DNA of 64,000 nt from Corynebacterium gottingense (GCF_003693265.1 NZ_RDRE01000010.1:1-64000), one strand, 5' to 3'. Positions 1-11,410 are shown, counted from the stretch's first letter. Notes: generated by a model from the sequence alone, not told the origin. A program made the numbers and translations.

Positions 1-351
1 CGGCAGCGACGCGGCAGCGGCAGCCTCTTGCGCGTCGGGCCAGTACCGCGAAGTCCATTTCCGCACTGACCCACTGGCGACGCCAACTTGGTCGCCGATA
101 ATTGCAAACGACTGTGTTGAGGTCACACGACGTGCAACCGCATCAGCGACTGTTTCCGGGGCATGCATACCCGGCTGCGGGTTAAGAGGGCGACCGTGGC
201 GCCTTTGCCTGACCCATAACCCGACCGTTGACCGAGAAGGGCGTTGGCCATAGCTTTCTTCCAGCCAATCGCCGATGCGCTTGTACGGCATGCCTTCAAG
301 AAACTTATCAACTGCTTGCTCCCGGATCTCACGGGGAAAATGCGCGGACAT
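1..351 (-). CDS. Helix-turn-helix protein, possible transposase N-terminus (partial, runs off left edge)
   Basis: An ATG at 349-351 (reverse strand) opens a frame of 117 codons that is still open at base 1, so the gene continues beyond the window. The protein begins MSAHFPREIREQAVDKFLEG. It shows two candidate helix-turn-helix stretches: MPYKRIGDWLEE with PSRSTVGLWVRQRRHGRP at about residues 21-52, and SFAIIGDQVGVASGSVRKW at about 79-97. Paired HTH segments of this kind are typical of insertion-sequence transposases or their OrfA subunits, but no catalytic domain is visible here, so the transposase call is inference. Upstream DNA (361-400) could hold an element end, which I could not confirm. 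A phage or regulatory DNA-binding protein is the alternative. Confidence 0.5.
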   Translation of the reverse strand, partial: MSAHFPREIREQAVDKFLEGMPYKRIGDWLEESYGQRPSRSTVGLWVRQRRHGRPLNPQPGMHAPETVADAVARRVTSTQSFAIIGDQVGVASGSVRKWTSRYWPDAQEAAAAASLP

Positions 352-472
352 CAGAAACCCTCTCCGCCCCCGGGGACACTCCAACTATTTGTCCGCGGTC
401 CCGTCGACTCGCGTCTTCGCCAAGGTGATCTCGTCATCTGGGGCCGGGCGTGCCGTTCCCGGATGCCGCCCG

Positions 473-498
473 GCCCGTCTTCGGACGGGCTTTCTTTT
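473..498 (+). terminator. Rho-independent terminator with TTCG tetraloop
   Basis: A perfect 7-bp stem GCCCGTC/GACGGGC closed by a TTCG loop (473-490) is followed by TTTCTTTT. It reads rightward although the nearest visible gene upstream is on the other strand, so it may end a short transcript in 352-472 or protect the next gene from read-through. The rest of 352-517 holds nothing I can assign. Confidence 0.7.
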
Positions 499-517
499 CG
501 CCGGTAAGATGTCCCGC

Positions 518-958
518 ATGTCTGATTTGCAGAAGCTGCTGGAAGAAACCACCCGTCCCGCCGTGACGAAGGACCTCGCCGAGCTCACGGAAACCACCGT
601 GTCCAACCAGTCCGGCCTGACTGGCATGGCGCTGAAGTCGGCGCTCGCCGCGGGGAAGAAGGCGGACGCCAACGCGGTGTCCAAGGGCATCAATAAGGTG
701 CTGCCGATGCTGGTTGAGCGCGTCGAACCCTACTGGGCTAACTACCAGGGCGAGGGCAGCGCAAACGGGTTCGGCGGCTACCTTGCCGCGCACCAGGACG
801 AGGTCGTGGATGACATCGTCAAGACTGCCGACGCCTCCGTGGACTCCCTGCCGGGCGCGGTGAAGAAGGTCTACACGTCGCTGCGCAGCAAGGCGTCGAA
901 GATCGTCGCGCCCGCGCTGCCGGGTCTCGGCGAGATCATCGAGCGCCACGCGAAGTAA
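518..958 (+). CDS. DUF6918-type conserved hypothetical protein
   Basis: A 146-residue soluble protein starting MSDLQKLLEETTRPAVTKDL. It is rich in Ala, Lys and Val, with no signal peptide or membrane segment. The predicted secondary structure is mostly helical, with a short PALPGLGEIIERHAK tail. I recognise it as the small protein often found beside gyrB in corynebacteria (DUF6918); no function is known to me. The ATG at 518 is preferred because MSDLQ looks like the natural N-terminus; an in-frame ATG at 509 is the alternative, and neither has a strong ribosome-binding site. It lies between the 473-498 terminator and a terminator shared with gyrB, so it is probably a single-gene transcript. 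Confidence 0.7.
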   Translation: MSDLQKLLEETTRPAVTKDLAELTETTVSNQSGLTGMALKSALAAGKKADANAVSKGINKVLPMLVERVEPYWANYQGEGSANGFGGYLAAHQDEVVDDIVKTADASVDSLPGAVKKVYTSLRSKASKIVAPALPGLGEIIERHAK

Positions 959-987
959 CGCGCCAACACCACACCACTACACAGCAA

Positions 988-1020
988 AGCGGCCGGTAAC
1001 CACGCTGGCTACCGGCCGCT
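988..1020. terminator. Bidirectional terminator between convergent genes
   Basis: An 11-bp perfect inverted repeat AGCGGCCGGTA/TACCGGCCGCT with an 11-nt loop sits between the convergent DUF6918-type gene and gyrB. No long T-run follows on either strand, so it may be a weak or hairpin-only terminator. Confidence 0.65.
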
Positions 1021-1035
1021 GAAGCCTGAAGTTGC

Positions 1036-3126
<2,091 letters not shown>

Positions 3127-3280
3127 CTATATGCGTGAGTGGGCAATATGTGCCTAAAGCCTGTTTAACCCGCTCTATCTTACACGTAGTGGGGACCATT
3201 TACGGCACCAGGTGAAGCAGCGACAGGGCGTTTCTCGCGCGGATTTTGGGGTGGGCGGTGGCGTCGCTAAGCAAAAGCCC

Positions 3281-3904
3281 CTACCCGTACGTATCGCGCG
3301 GGCCGCGGCCCTTGACGTGCAGCGGGCCGTAGCGCCAGCTCTTGGTTTTGGGGCCGAAGATGTGCAGCTTGGTGATGACGTCGGGGCCGAGCTTCTCCGA
3401 GATCGCGCGCAGAATCGTGGACTGCATGTACTTGAGGTTGGAGGCCCAGGCCGTTGAGTCGCAAGTAATGTGGACCTCCCCATTTTTGATCATCTCCACC
3501 TTTGTGTGCTGCGCAATCTTCGCGCCGACCAGGCCCTCCCAATTGCCCATCACCCAGCCGTACGCAATATTTTCGGTCCAATCGCGCTGCCGCACCTCTT
3601 TGCCGAGCAGAGCGCTAAACGACGCCACCTCATACCCTCGCGGCAACGCCCGCCCATCCTTGCCCGTGGGCCTGCCGCGGCGCACCCACGGCCTGCGGGC
3701 CTGCTCCTCAAAGTGGAGTCCGGGCACGGCCACCTCCTCGCCCTCCCCGGGCGCGCCCGTCGTCCCCGCCGTGAGCGCGCGCTTGCCCACGCTGCGGCGC
3801 GGCGTCACGTTCGCGCCCTGTTTCCGAAGGTTGGGCAGGCGGCGACCGCTGCGGCGCACCGTCTCGCGCAGCTGGTTGAAGGTGTCACTGACCAGATCGC
3901 TCAA
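3281..3904 (-). CDS. DUF721 / DciA-like replication protein
   Basis: A 207-residue protein. The N-terminal half is variable and basic. The C-terminal half carries the DUF721 core: [19 protein letters not shown] (about 111-129) followed by [24 protein letters not shown]721 includes DciA, the loader of the replicative helicase DnaB in bacteria that lack DnaC. This role fits the recF-gyrB context but is inferred from the family. The start is TTG at 3904, inside the last 20 bases of recF and preceded by a purine-rich GGAGGAGGGGGA, so the two genes are translationally coupled. Between its stop and gyrB (3112-3280) there is a 169-bp gap that should hold the gyrB promoter; I did not find a convincing one. 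Confidence 0.88.
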   Translation of the reverse strand: MSDLVSDTFNQLRETVRRSGRRLPNLRKQGANVTPRRSVGKRALTAGTTGAPGEGEEVAVPGLHFEEQARRPWVRRGRPTGKDGRALPRGYEVASFSALLGKEVRQRDWTENIAYGWVMGNWEGLVGAKIAQHTKVEMIKNGEVHITCDSTAWASNLKYMQSTILRAISEKLGPDVITKLHIFGPKTKSWRYGPLHVKGRGPRDTYG

Positions 3905-5069
3905 TGTGCGACTCCCCCTCCTCCATCGTCACCGCGTAGCGCGCGGAAACCGCGTCGTCCAAGTTGCCGGGCAGATCGTCACCCACCGCCGCCGTAATGA
4001 GCACCTGCTCCGCGTCCTCCGCGACCCGCACGAGCCGCTGCCGACGCTTCGCGTCCAACTCCGCGAATACGTCGTCCAAGATGAGGACGGGGTCCGCGCC
4101 GTCCGCCGCGAGCAGCCGGTACTCCGCCAGGTGCAGCGCGAGCGCGTACGACCAGGTCTCGCCGTGCGAGGCGTACCCCTTCGCCGGCTGCTCGCCCAGG
4201 CTGAGGACCAGGTCGTCGCGGTGCGGGCCCACCAGCGTGGTCCCGCGGTCGAGCTCCTCGCTGCGGCGGCGGCCCAGCTCGCTGAGCATCGCGGCCTCCA
4301 AGATTGCGGGGTCCTCCGAGGGGCCATCGTTGAGCGACCGGACCGCCGCGTCCAGGGTGGAGCTGTACCTGATGTGCGCCGGCCGCGACTCCGGAGCCAC
4401 CGAGTGGTAGGACTCCGTAACGTGCGGCGCGAGCTCGCCCACCAGGCGCATCCGCCCCGCCGTGAGCTGCGCGCCTAACGACGCCAACTGCCCATCCCAC
4501 ACGTCAAGCGTGCTCAGCGCGCTCGCGCCCTGCGGGTCCTCGTAGCCGCGGCGCAGCACCATGTTGGACCGCTTGAGCAGGGCGTTGCGCTGGCGCAGCA
4601 CCTTGTCATAGTCCGCCTTCACCCCGCCGAGGCGGCGGACCCGGAGCGCGGCCAGCGCATCAAGGAAGCGCCGGCGCTCGGCGGGCTCGCCGTTAACCAA
4701 GCGCAGGTCCTCCGGGGAAAACATCACCGTGCGCAGGACGCCGGCCAGCTCGCGCGGCGACTTGAGCCTGGTGCGGTTGATCTGCGCCTGGTTGGCACCC
4801 GAGGCCTTGAGCAGCAGGTGCGTGGTGAGCGCCCGGCCCTCGTTGACCGTGGTGGCGGAGATACGCGCGCTGCTCGCACCGCCGCGGACTAGCGGGCCGT
4901 CCGTGCTCACGCGGTGGCTGGACAGGACAGACGTGTAGTAGACGGCCTCGACGATGTTGGTCTTGCCATGCCCGTTGCGTCCGGCGAACACGGTGACCCC
5001 GGGCTCCAGCTCCAGGTGGAGCGAGGGCCACGAGCGGAAATCGCGCAGGTCAAGTTCGCTAACGTACAA
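3885..5069 (-). CDS. recF: DNA replication and repair protein RecF
   Basis: A 394-residue SMC-like ATPase that helps load RecA at gapped DNA with RecO and RecR. Walker A is GRNGHGKT (30-37). The ABC-type Walker B is [11 protein letters not shown] near residue 330, followed by KRRQRLVR. The N-terminus [17 protein letters not shown] is the standard RecF start and is read from a TTG codon at 5067-5069 with only a weak AGAAG upstream. The gene follows dnaN with a 67-bp gap and overlaps the DciA-like gene downstream. Length and order (dnaN-recF-DUF721-gyrB) are as in other corynebacteria. Confidence 0.96.
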   Translation of the reverse strand: MYVSELDLRDFRSWPSLHLELEPGVTVFAGRNGHGKTNIVEAVYYTSVLSSHRVSTDGPLVRGGASSARISATTVNEGRALTTHLLLKASGANQAQINRTRLKSPRELAGVLRTVMFSPEDLRLVNGEPAERRRFLDALAALRVRRLGGVKADYDKVLRQRNALLKRSNMVLRRGYEDPQGASALSTLDVWDGQLASLGAQLTAGRMRLVGELAPHVTESYHSVAPESRPAHIRYSSTLDAAVRSLNDGPSEDPAILEAAMLSELGRRRSEELDRGTTLVGPHRDDLVLSLGEQPAKGYASHGETWSYALALHLAEYRLLAADGADPVLILDDVFAELDAKRRQRLVRVAEDAEQVLITAAVGDDLPGNLDDAVSARYAVTMEEGESHIERSGQ

Positions 5070-5136
5070 CGTTTCTTCTCTGAGTCAGCATGGTCGGCTT
5101 AGGGGGCGCGTTGGGGGCCGGACGAGTAGGCGTCGA

Positions 5137-6336
5137 TTAGCCCGGCAGGCGCACTGGCATCAGCAGGTAGGTGAAGTGGGTCTCCGGGGTGGGGAACGTG
5201 CCGTCCTCGTTGGCCTCGGGCAGGTCCTCCGGCTCCGGGATCATGATGGCGGGGCGCGAGGCCTCGGTGAAGCCGAAAACGACGCGGTCGGTGCCGATGA
5301 CGGACAGGCCGTCGCGCAGGTACCCGGCGTTGAAGGCGATGAGCAGCTCGTCCGCGCCGGTGAACGCGGCCGGCAGGGATTCGCTCGCCTCGCCCGAGTC
5401 GACACCGGAGGCGAACAGACTCACCTCGCCCTCGCGGAAGTGCAGGCGGATCTGCGCGTTGCGGTCGGCCACGAGGGAGACGCGGCGGATGGACTCGAGC
5501 AGCGGGGCGACCTCGACCGTGGCCATGGAGGTGTGCGCCTTGGGCAGCAGCGGCTCCACGTTGGGGAAGTCCGCGTCGAGCATGCGGGTGGTGGTTTCGC
5601 GGTTGCCCACGTGCATGCCGAACAGGCCCTCGGCGCCGACGTTGTCCTGCGCACCGACCGCGATCTCCACCGGGTCCTCCAGCTGGGTGTCCAGCGTGCG
5701 GGCATTGTCCAGGAGGGTCTTGGCCGGGACCAGGAGCTTCGCCTCCACGTCCGGGCTCTGCGGCTCCCACTCCAGACTGCGGATGGCAAGGCGGAAGCGG
5801 TCCGTTGCGGTCAGGCGCATCTTTGCGCCGCGGATCTCCACGTGGATACCGGTGAGCATGGGCAGCGTGTCGTCGCGGCCGGCGGCGGAGGCGACCTGGG
5901 AGACCGCGCGGGTCAGCGACGCCGGGGCGATCGTGCCGGTGGTCTCCGGCAGGCTGGGCACCTGCGGGTAATCATCCAGTGGCATCAGCGGAAGCTCGAA
6001 GCGGGCCTTGCCGCCCACCAGCTTCATGGTGTTGTTGTCCGTGGTGACCTCAACCGGTTGGTGGGGCATGTTGGCCACGATGTCCGAGAGCAGCTTGCCG
6101 GCCACCGCGACCCTGCCCGGCTGGTCAACCTCGGCGCCGAGTCGGACGCGGGTGGACACCTCGTAGTCAAAACCCGCGAGCTCCAGGCCCTCATCGTCCG
6201 CGGTGATCACAATTGCGCGCAGGATCGGCTGCGTGCTCTTGGTGGGCAAGGCGCGAGCCACCCACGCCACGGCGTCAGAGAGGTCATCTTTGTGGACGCG
6301 GAATGACAGGGTGTTCTCACCGATGCTCTCGACCAT
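5137..6336 (-). CDS. dnaN: DNA polymerase III beta sliding clamp
   Basis: A 399-residue clamp protein with three repeated clamp folds. It begins MVESIGENTLSFRVHKDDLSD and ends in TYLLMPVRLPG, the conserved C-terminal MPVR(L/M) segment that lines the partner-binding pocket. Other family marks are KSTQPILRAI near residue 35 and PMLTGIHVE near residue 157. The ATG at 6334-6336 has GGAG about 10 nt upstream. The protein is a ring dimer that tethers polymerase III to DNA. It is separated from dnaA by about 600 bp of DnaA-box-containing DNA, the usual oriC position in actinobacteria. Confidence 0.97.
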   Translation of the reverse strand: MVESIGENTLSFRVHKDDLSDAVAWVARALPTKSTQPILRAIVITADDEGLELAGFDYEVSTRVRLGAEVDQPGRVAVAGKLLSDIVANMPHQPVEVTTDNNTMKLVGGKARFELPLMPLDDYPQVPSLPETTGTIAPASLTRAVSQVASAAGRDDTLPMLTGIHVEIRGAKMRLTATDRFRLAIRSLEWEPQSPDVEAKLLVPAKTLLDNARTLDTQLEDPVEIAVGAQDNVGAEGLFGMHVGNRETTTRMLDADFPNVEPLLPKAHTSMATVEVAPLLESIRRVSLVADRNAQIRLHFREGEVSLFASGVDSGEASESLPAAFTGADELLIAFNAGYLRDGLSVIGTDRVVFGFTEASRPAIMIPEPEDLPEANEDGTFPTPETHFTYLLMPVRLPG

Positions 6337-6932
6337 AACGGCGTAAGGCTCCCTTGCTTGTAGTCGTGATGTTGAAACCGTTGCGCGGCTACCCGCGGTA
6401 ACCAGGATCTGTAATTACGTTCTCACTCTAGGCGGGGCGCCGGGGCTTCGCCATATCGCCCCGGGGCGAAAGGAGGTTTTGTAATTCCAAGAATCGGGGT
6501 ATCCGAGCGGTCGTCGAGCGGGTCATGCACAACCTCTCTTTCTGTAGAAGGAATTACAAGTAAAAGAGTTGGTAACTGCAGTAGGTGCTGTGCAATCTGT
6601 GGAATCCATGGGTTTTTGCGTGGTGGTGGCGCGAAACAGGGCTGTGATTCGGGGTGTGGAGTTTCTGTGGATATCTCCGCGCGGTTGTGGATAACTTTTC
6701 GGGCCCGATTTTGTTCCACAGCAGGTCGGACGTTGTCCACTGGGCTTTCACAAGATTTGCACGGTTATCCACAGAGCGGATCTGGGGGCCTGATTCGCGC
6801 GCCGTGTGAGCAAGATCGCCAAATCACAACGGCGTAATTACACAGGTGTGGAGAAGTCTGTGGAGAGTGGTAAGAGAGTGACTTCTGGGGTGTTTGTGAT
6901 CTTGTGGGGCGGAAAAGCGCCGGCCCCACGGC
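6337..6932. other. dnaA-dnaN intergenic region with DnaA boxes (candidate oriC part)
   Basis: This 596-bp gene-free stretch holds four DnaA-box-like 9-mers within 110 bp: TGTGGATAT at 6666-6674 and TGTGGATAA at 6686-6694 (reverse orientation), TTGTCCACT at 6733-6741, and the perfect TTATCCACA at 6765-6773 (forward). In actinobacteria the dnaA-dnaN gap is the usual oriC. It also carries four copies of TGTAATT(A/C)C, at 6410-6418 and 6480-6488 (forward) and at 6550-6558 and 6834-6842 (reverse). The first three start exactly 70 bp apart. The dnaN promoter must lie here too. No ORF here is convincing. Confidence 0.7.
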
Positions 6933-8543
6933 CTAGCCCATGCGCGCCTTGTTCTTGATCATCTGCGTGAGCTCCTGGATCTCGTCGTAGGTGCCACGCT
7001 TCTCCGTCATTTCCTTGCGGATCTTCCGGTCCGCGTACATGACGGTGGTGTGGTCCTTGCCGCCAAACTCGTCGCCGATCTTGGGCAGCGAGAGCTCGGT
7101 GAGCTCGCGGCAGAGGTACATGGCGATCTGGCGCGCGTGCGCCACCTGCCGGGCCTTTCCGGCACCGGTGAGCTGCTCCAACGAGAGTTTGAAGTACTCC
7201 GCGGCCGCCTGCTTGATGGCGTCCGCGGTGATGTTCACGTCGGCCTCGTCCGGCAGGATGTCGCGCAGCGCGTGGTGCGCGGCCTGCAGGTCAACCGGCT
7301 TGTTGGACAGCGACGAGTACGCGGACACGCGGATGAGCGCGCCCTCCAGCTCGCGGATGGAGGACTGAAACTGCGACGCGATCAGCTCGAGGACGGAGTG
7401 CTCGACCTCGGTGCCGTCGGCAGCCGCCTTCTTCATCAGGATGGCGATGCGGGTCTCCAGGTCCGGCGGCTGGACGTCGGTAATCAGCCCTCCCTCGAAG
7501 CGGGTGCGCAGACGGTCCTCCAGGGTGGTGAGCTGCTTCGGCGGGCGGTCCGAGGACAGGATGATCTGCTTATTCGCCTGGTGCAGCGCGTTGAAGGTGT
7601 GGAAGAACTCTTCCTGCGTACCTTCTTTACCCTGCAGGAACTGGATGTCATCCACCATGAGGATGTCCAGGTTGCGGTAGCGGCGCTTGAACGATTCCTG
7701 CCGGTCATCGCGCACGGAGTTGATGTAGTCGTTGGTGAACTCCTCCGAGGACACGTACTTGATCCGCAGCCCCGGCTGCAGCACCTGCGCGTAATTCCCC
7801 GCCGCGTGCAGCAGGTGCGTCTTGCCCAGGCCGGATCCGCCCCAGATGAACAGGGGGTTGTAGGCGCGGGCCGGTGCCTCAGCGACCGCGAGCGCCGCGC
7901 CCGCCGCGAAGCGGTTGGACGAGCCGGTGACGAAGTTTTCAAACGTGTACTTCGGGTTCAGGTTCGCCGCCCGGTCCGGGTCGTGCGCCGGCTCCTCGCG
8001 CGGGATGCGCCGCGGCACGGTCGGGTGGCCCTGCCGCTGTTTTTGCTGCTGCGCGTGCATCTGTGCGAGCTCGTCGAGCCCCATCGGGATCTGCTCGCCG
8101 GGTCCCGCATCCTGCGCAAATTCTTCGGGCACGGAGGGTGCGTATTCGCGCTGCGGGGGCATGCTTGTCGACGCCACCGGCCCCGGCACTTCCGGCTCAG
8201 TAGGTTGTGAGGGCTGCGGCGCGGCGGGCGGCTCAGCGGCAGGAGGCGGCGTGCTCTCCGCCGCCGGTGCGACGGACACCGCGAGGATGCACGGCCCGCC
8301 GAGCTGGGCGGCGAGCAGGTTGGTGATGTGCGGTGCCAGCGAATCCTCAATCACCGTCTTCGCCGCGTGGTGGGGGACGGAGAGGACCGCGTAGCCGTTG
8401 ACCAGCATGACCGGGGTGACCAGCTGCAGGTAGGAGCGCTCTTTGAAATTGAGCTGCGGGACCGAAGAATCGGGTCGCTCTGAGAGCTGCAGCAGCTGGG
8501 TGACGGTGTCACGCCAGAGCGATTCGATCTGTTGCTCGGCCAC
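6933..8543 (-). CDS. dnaA: Chromosomal replication initiator protein DnaA
   Basis: A 536-residue AAA+ initiator. Domain I (1-90) is followed by a long Pro/Ala/Gln-rich linker (about 95-185). The ATPase has Walker A GGSGLGKT (235-242) and Walker [10 protein letters not shown] (294-302). The C-terminal domain IV holds the DnaA signature [16 protein letters not shown] that reads the 9-bp DnaA box. The start is GTG at 8541-8543, with CAGGAG eight bases upstream. DnaA-box clusters flank the gene on both sides, so autoregulation through the upstream boxes at 8775-8929 is likely (inference). Confidence 0.98.
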   Translation of the reverse strand: MAEQQIESLWRDTVTQLLQLSERPDSSVPQLNFKERSYLQLVTPVMLVNGYAVLSVPHHAAKTVIEDSLAPHITNLLAAQLGGPCILAVSVAPAAESTPPPAAEPPAAPQPSQPTEPEVPGPVASTSMPPQREYAPSVPEEFAQDAGPGEQIPMGLDELAQMHAQQQKQRQGHPTVPRRIPREEPAHDPDRAANLNPKYTFENFVTGSSNRFAAGAALAVAEAPARAYNPLFIWGGSGLGKTHLLHAAGNYAQVLQPGLRIKYVSSEEFTNDYINSVRDDRQESFKRRYRNLDILMVDDIQFLQGKEGTQEEFFHTFNALHQANKQIILSSDRPPKQLTTLEDRLRTRFEGGLITDVQPPDLETRIAILMKKAAADGTEVEHSVLELIASQFQSSIRELEGALIRVSAYSSLSNKPVDLQAAHHALRDILPDEADVNITADAIKQAAAEYFKLSLEQLTGAGKARQVAHARQIAMYLCRELTELSLPKIGDEFGGKDHTTVMYADRKIRKEMTEKRGTYDEIQELTQMIKNKARMG

Positions 8544-9515
8544 GGTTACTCCTGTTCTTTCCTCGACATGGGGCTATGGGGTTCTTGGGGTCTGTATTGG
8601 TACTGCTGGATTGGTCCTGCGGGGCGCAGGAGGAATGCGCGGCGCGGCTTATGCAACTCTGCAACTCTGCAACATTGTGAAATTACAAAACCCACCGCGG
8701 AATCCACCGAATCCGGCGGTGCCTCCACAGGCTGGCGGGGGCCGGGATGTGCCCTCACCTGTTGTTCCACAACTTTATCCACAGGTGTGGATAGCGCCAC
8801 CGTCGGGTTCTATCCACAGGTGTGTGCGCAAACTGTGGATAACATTTCTTAACCCTAAAGTTGTGGTTGAGCTGGGGTGATGGCGGGTCCCCCGGAGAAG
8901 CCTCAACTCATACTTCACAGTTATCCACAGGCTTGTGCACTGAATGCTTGTGAAATTGTGGTGATAAGACATTGTTACCCGCTGTCACCTCAGCGTGTCT
9001 AACGGTGTCGCGCCGGAGAACCTGTGGAATTCGAAAACGGATCGAACACGTGTCAGCGACCCGCTCCCCTCCCCGCCCGTTGAGCCCCACGTTGCCGGGC
9101 CGATTGGGCCGACTACCTGCGAAAAAACACAGTCATGTAATTTCGGGTGCCCCCGTTCGTCCCCGCGAATCCTGTCGGAGTGTCGATTTGTCGCCCGGAG
9201 GAAAAATCACGTACCCTAGTGGAGTCTGTCGCGCTAGTCGCACTGGCCGTTGCCCCGCGCAACGCCTTGCACTCGCGCGCTTGAGAGCACTACCCGCGCC
9301 GAGAACCGGGCCCCCGCAAGGGCGAGTCAGCGCAGGTAGCGCATGCGGCCTTCACCCAGTACGCGGTGAAGCGCGATCTCAACAACATTTTTCTACCGGA
9401 GGCGGCCACTGCCCCGGGAGGACGGGAGCACTGCTCACGGATGCTCTGCACAGAACATCCGTGTCGCGTAGTGCCCCCGACCGCTGGTCGCCGTGACGCA
9501 TACAAGGAGTCCACC
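8544..9515. other. dnaA-rpmH intergenic region: DnaA-box cluster and divergent promoters
   Basis: This 972-bp stretch has no credible gene. Five strong DnaA boxes lie within 155 bp: TTATCCACA at 8775-8783, its C-variant CTATCCACA in reverse at 8786-8794 and forward at 8810-8818, TTATCCACA in reverse at 8834-8842, and forward at 8921-8929. Looser matches lie at 8762-8771 and 8956-8966. Short direct repeats TGCAACTC occur at 8652-8673, next to AT-richer sequence. A possible rightward promoter for rpmH is TTGTCG (9188-9193) with an 18-bp spacer and TACCCT (9212-9217), giving a leader of roughly 290 nt. The box cluster is either part of oriC or the dnaA autoregulatory region. Confidence 0.65.
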
Positions 9516-9653
9516 GTGTCCAAGCGGACTTACCAGCCCAACAACCGTCGTCGCTCGCGCAAGCACGGCTTCCGCGCCCGCATGCGCACCCGCGCCGGCC
9601 GCGCCATCGTTTCCGCGCGCCGCAAGAAGGGCCGCGCAAAGCTGACCGCGTAG
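9516..9653 (+). CDS. rpmH: 50S ribosomal protein L34
   Basis: A 45-residue, extremely basic protein, [20 protein letters not shown] and on, ending [11 protein letters not shown]. It matches the full family pattern and usual length. It starts with GTG at 9516 preceded by AAGGAG at 9504-9509. It is the first gene of the rightward rpmH-rnpA-yidD-yidC block, the universal neighbour of dnaA. It is a structural protein of the large ribosomal subunit. Confidence 0.98.
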   Translation: MSKRTYQPNNRRRSRKHGFRARMRTRAGRAIVSARRKKGRAKLTA

Positions 9654-9689
9654 TCGCGCCGTAGCTGCACCAATTCAGGGTTTACCACC

Positions 9690-10070
9690 GTGCTGCCGCG
9701 CCCGCTGAAGCTTGCGTCATCCAGCGACTTTCGTCGCACGATGCGCAAGGGGACACGGGGCGGCTCCCGCACACTGGTGGTGCACCTGAGAGTCCGAACC
9801 GACACCGCCGTGCGCGGCGGACCTCGGTTCGGGCTCGTGGTGTCTAAACAGGTGGGGAACGCGGTGACCAGGCACGCGGTGTCCCGCAAACTCCGGGCCG
9901 TCGCGCGCACGCAGGCGGAGGCGCTGCCGCGCGAATTCGACGTGGTTATCCGAGCGCTTCCTGTGTCGGCCACGGCGTCGAGCGCCGAGATGGCCGGAGA
10001 CCTCGAGCGCGCGGTCCGTAAGGCGCGCGCCAAAATCGCCAAACCACCACAAGAGCGGACAACCCGCTGA
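9690..10070 (+). CDS. rnpA: Ribonuclease P protein component
   Basis: A 126-residue basic protein that assists the catalytic RNase P RNA in maturing tRNA 5' ends. The family core is visible: RFGLVVSKQVGNAVTRHAVSRKLRA, in which the usual RNR motif reads RHAVSR. FDVVIRALP follows. It starts with GTG at 9690. Its TGA stop shares one base with the ATG of yidD, so the two are translationally coupled. Confidence 0.95.
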   Translation: MLPRPLKLASSSDFRRTMRKGTRGGSRTLVVHLRVRTDTAVRGGPRFGLVVSKQVGNAVTRHAVSRKLRAVARTQAEALPREFDVVIRALPVSATASSAEMAGDLERAVRKARAKIAKPPQERTTR

Positions 10071-10420
10071 TGGCGTACTACAACTTCGCCGGCGGCCGGA
10101 TCCCCAGCCCTCCCGGGCCGGCGGCGGCCGCGCTGGTGAAGCTGGTGCGCCTCTACCAAAAGTACGTGTCACCCCTTAAGCTGGGTGGGACCTGCCGATT
10201 TTTGCCCGTTTGCAGTGCGTACGCACTCGAGGCGGTCGCGCGACACGGTGCCGTGAAAGGCACCGCGCTCGCGGCCGCCCGCGTGTGTAAGTGCGGGCCG
10301 TGGCACCCAGGTGGCTACGACCCTGTGCCGGGGAGTATTCCGGCGGGGGCGGGGGCGTCGACAAGCGCCCAAAGCTCCAGCGTGCAGGCAACGGACATAC
10401 GACAAACCGATGAGGAGTAA
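10070..10420 (+). CDS. yidD: Membrane protein insertion efficiency factor YidD
   Basis: A 116-residue protein of the YidD family (DUF37). The core is CRFLPVCSAYALEAVARHG with conserved Cys, Pro and Ser, followed by CGPWHPGGYDPVP. The family assists YidC-dependent membrane protein insertion at the inner face of the membrane. The N-terminal LVKLVRLYQKYVSPL is an amphipathic or membrane-associating segment. The last 25 residues are a non-conserved polar tail. The start ATG overlaps the rnpA stop, and yidC follows after 9 nt. Confidence 0.93.
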   Translation: MAYYNFAGGRIPSPPGPAAAALVKLVRLYQKYVSPLKLGGTCRFLPVCSAYALEAVARHGAVKGTALAAARVCKCGPWHPGGYDPVPGSIPAGAGASTSAQSSSVQATDIRQTDEE

Positions 10421-10429
10421 CTGCCAAAA

Positions 10430-11410
10430 GTGCTGAACTTCATTTATTGGCCGATTTCATGGGTGCTGTGGGCGTACCACAAACTCTTCGGCGCAATTCT
10501 CTCGCCAGATTCAGGCATGGCCTGGGCGCTGTCCATCATCATGCTGACGGTGTCCATCCGTGCGCTGCTGATCAAGCCGATGGTCAACCAGATGCGCTCC
10601 ATGCGCCGCATGCAGGAGATGCAGCCGCGGATGCAGGAAATCCGCGCGAAGTACAAGAACGACCAGCAGAAGATGGCCGAGGAGACCCAGAAGCTGTACA
10701 AGGAGATGGGCACCAACCCGCTCGCCTCCTGCCTGGTCCCGCTCGTGCAGATGCCGGTGTTCATCGGCCTGTTCCACGTGCTGCGCTCGTTCAACCGCAC
10801 CGGCAACGGCCCGGGTGCGCTCGGCCTGTCGGTTGAAGAGAACCGCAACATTGCCAACTACGCCTTCTCGCCCGAGGACGTCCGCTCCTTCCTGGACGCC
10901 AACATCTTCGGCGTCCCGCTGTCGGCGTACATGTCCATGCCAGAAGACGCGTTCGCCGCGTTCACCGGTGTGGAGGACCTCACCCGGACCAAGATCATCG
11001 CGGTCTGCCTGCCGATGGTCATCCTGTCCGCGCTGTTCACCCACCTGAACGCGCGCATGTCCATCCAGCGCCAGCAGGCCCGCCGCGCGGCCGGCAAGGT
11101 GAACAAACCTCAGGGCGAGAACGCGCAGATGATGGACCAGCAGATGCAGATGATGAACAAGATGATGCTCTGGTTCCTGCCGGCCATGATCCTGTTCACC
11201 GGTTTTGTCTGGCACGTCGGCCTCCTGTTCTACTCGCTGTCTAACAACATCTGGACCTTCTTCCAAACCCGTGTCGTGTACGCGAAGATGGACAAGGAAG
11301 AAGAAGAGGAAGAGGCCGCCAAGCGCGAGGCCAAGCGCGCCTCCGCCCCGGCCGTCGGCGCCCGCAAGGTGGACAAGCGCACCAAGAAGCAGCGCAAGCA
11401 GGGCAAGTAA
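10430..11410 (+). CDS. yidC: Membrane protein insertase YidC/Oxa1
   Basis: A 326-residue polytopic insertase. A first membrane segment lies at about 5-25. The cytosolic helical hairpin RRMQEMQPRMQEIRAKYKND is at about 62-81. The conserved ASCLVPLVQMPVFIGLFHVL follows at about 99-118, then three further membrane segments. The C-terminus is a charged tail (EEEEEEAAKREAKR and RTKKQRKQ), which binds ribosomes in the family. It starts with GTG at 10430; the upstream yidD end supplies only a weak ribosome-binding site. It is the last gene before the terminator at 11425. Confidence 0.96.
   Translation: MLNFIYWPISWVLWAYHKLFGAILSPDSGMAWALSIIMLTVSIRALLIKPMVNQMRSMRRMQEMQPRMQEIRAKYKNDQQKMAEETQKLYKEMGTNPLASCLVPLVQMPVFIGLFHVLRSFNRTGNGPGALGLSVEENRNIANYAFSPEDVRSFLDANIFGVPLSAYMSMPEDAFAAFTGVEDLTRTKIIAVCLPMVILSALFTHLNARMSIQRQQARRAAGKVNKPQGENAQMMDQQMQMMNKMMLWFLPAMILFTGFVWHVGLLFYSLSNNIWTFFQTRVVYAKMDKEEEEEEAAKREAKRASAPAVGARKVDKRTKKQRKQGK

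Noticed and set aside
361-472. tRNA gene before the 473-498 terminator
   Set aside because: No acceptor stem or GGTTCRA T-loop can be built from this stretch.
4954-6306. A 450-codon rightward frame across dnaN and its upstream region
   Set aside because: It is antisense to dnaN, with Arg/Gly/Val-rich composition typical of high-GC shadow frames and no domain.
8972-9496. A 174-codon rightward frame in the dnaA-rpmH gap
   Set aside because: Low-complexity Arg/Pro/Ser composition, no ribosome-binding site, and it overlaps the rpmH promoter and leader region.
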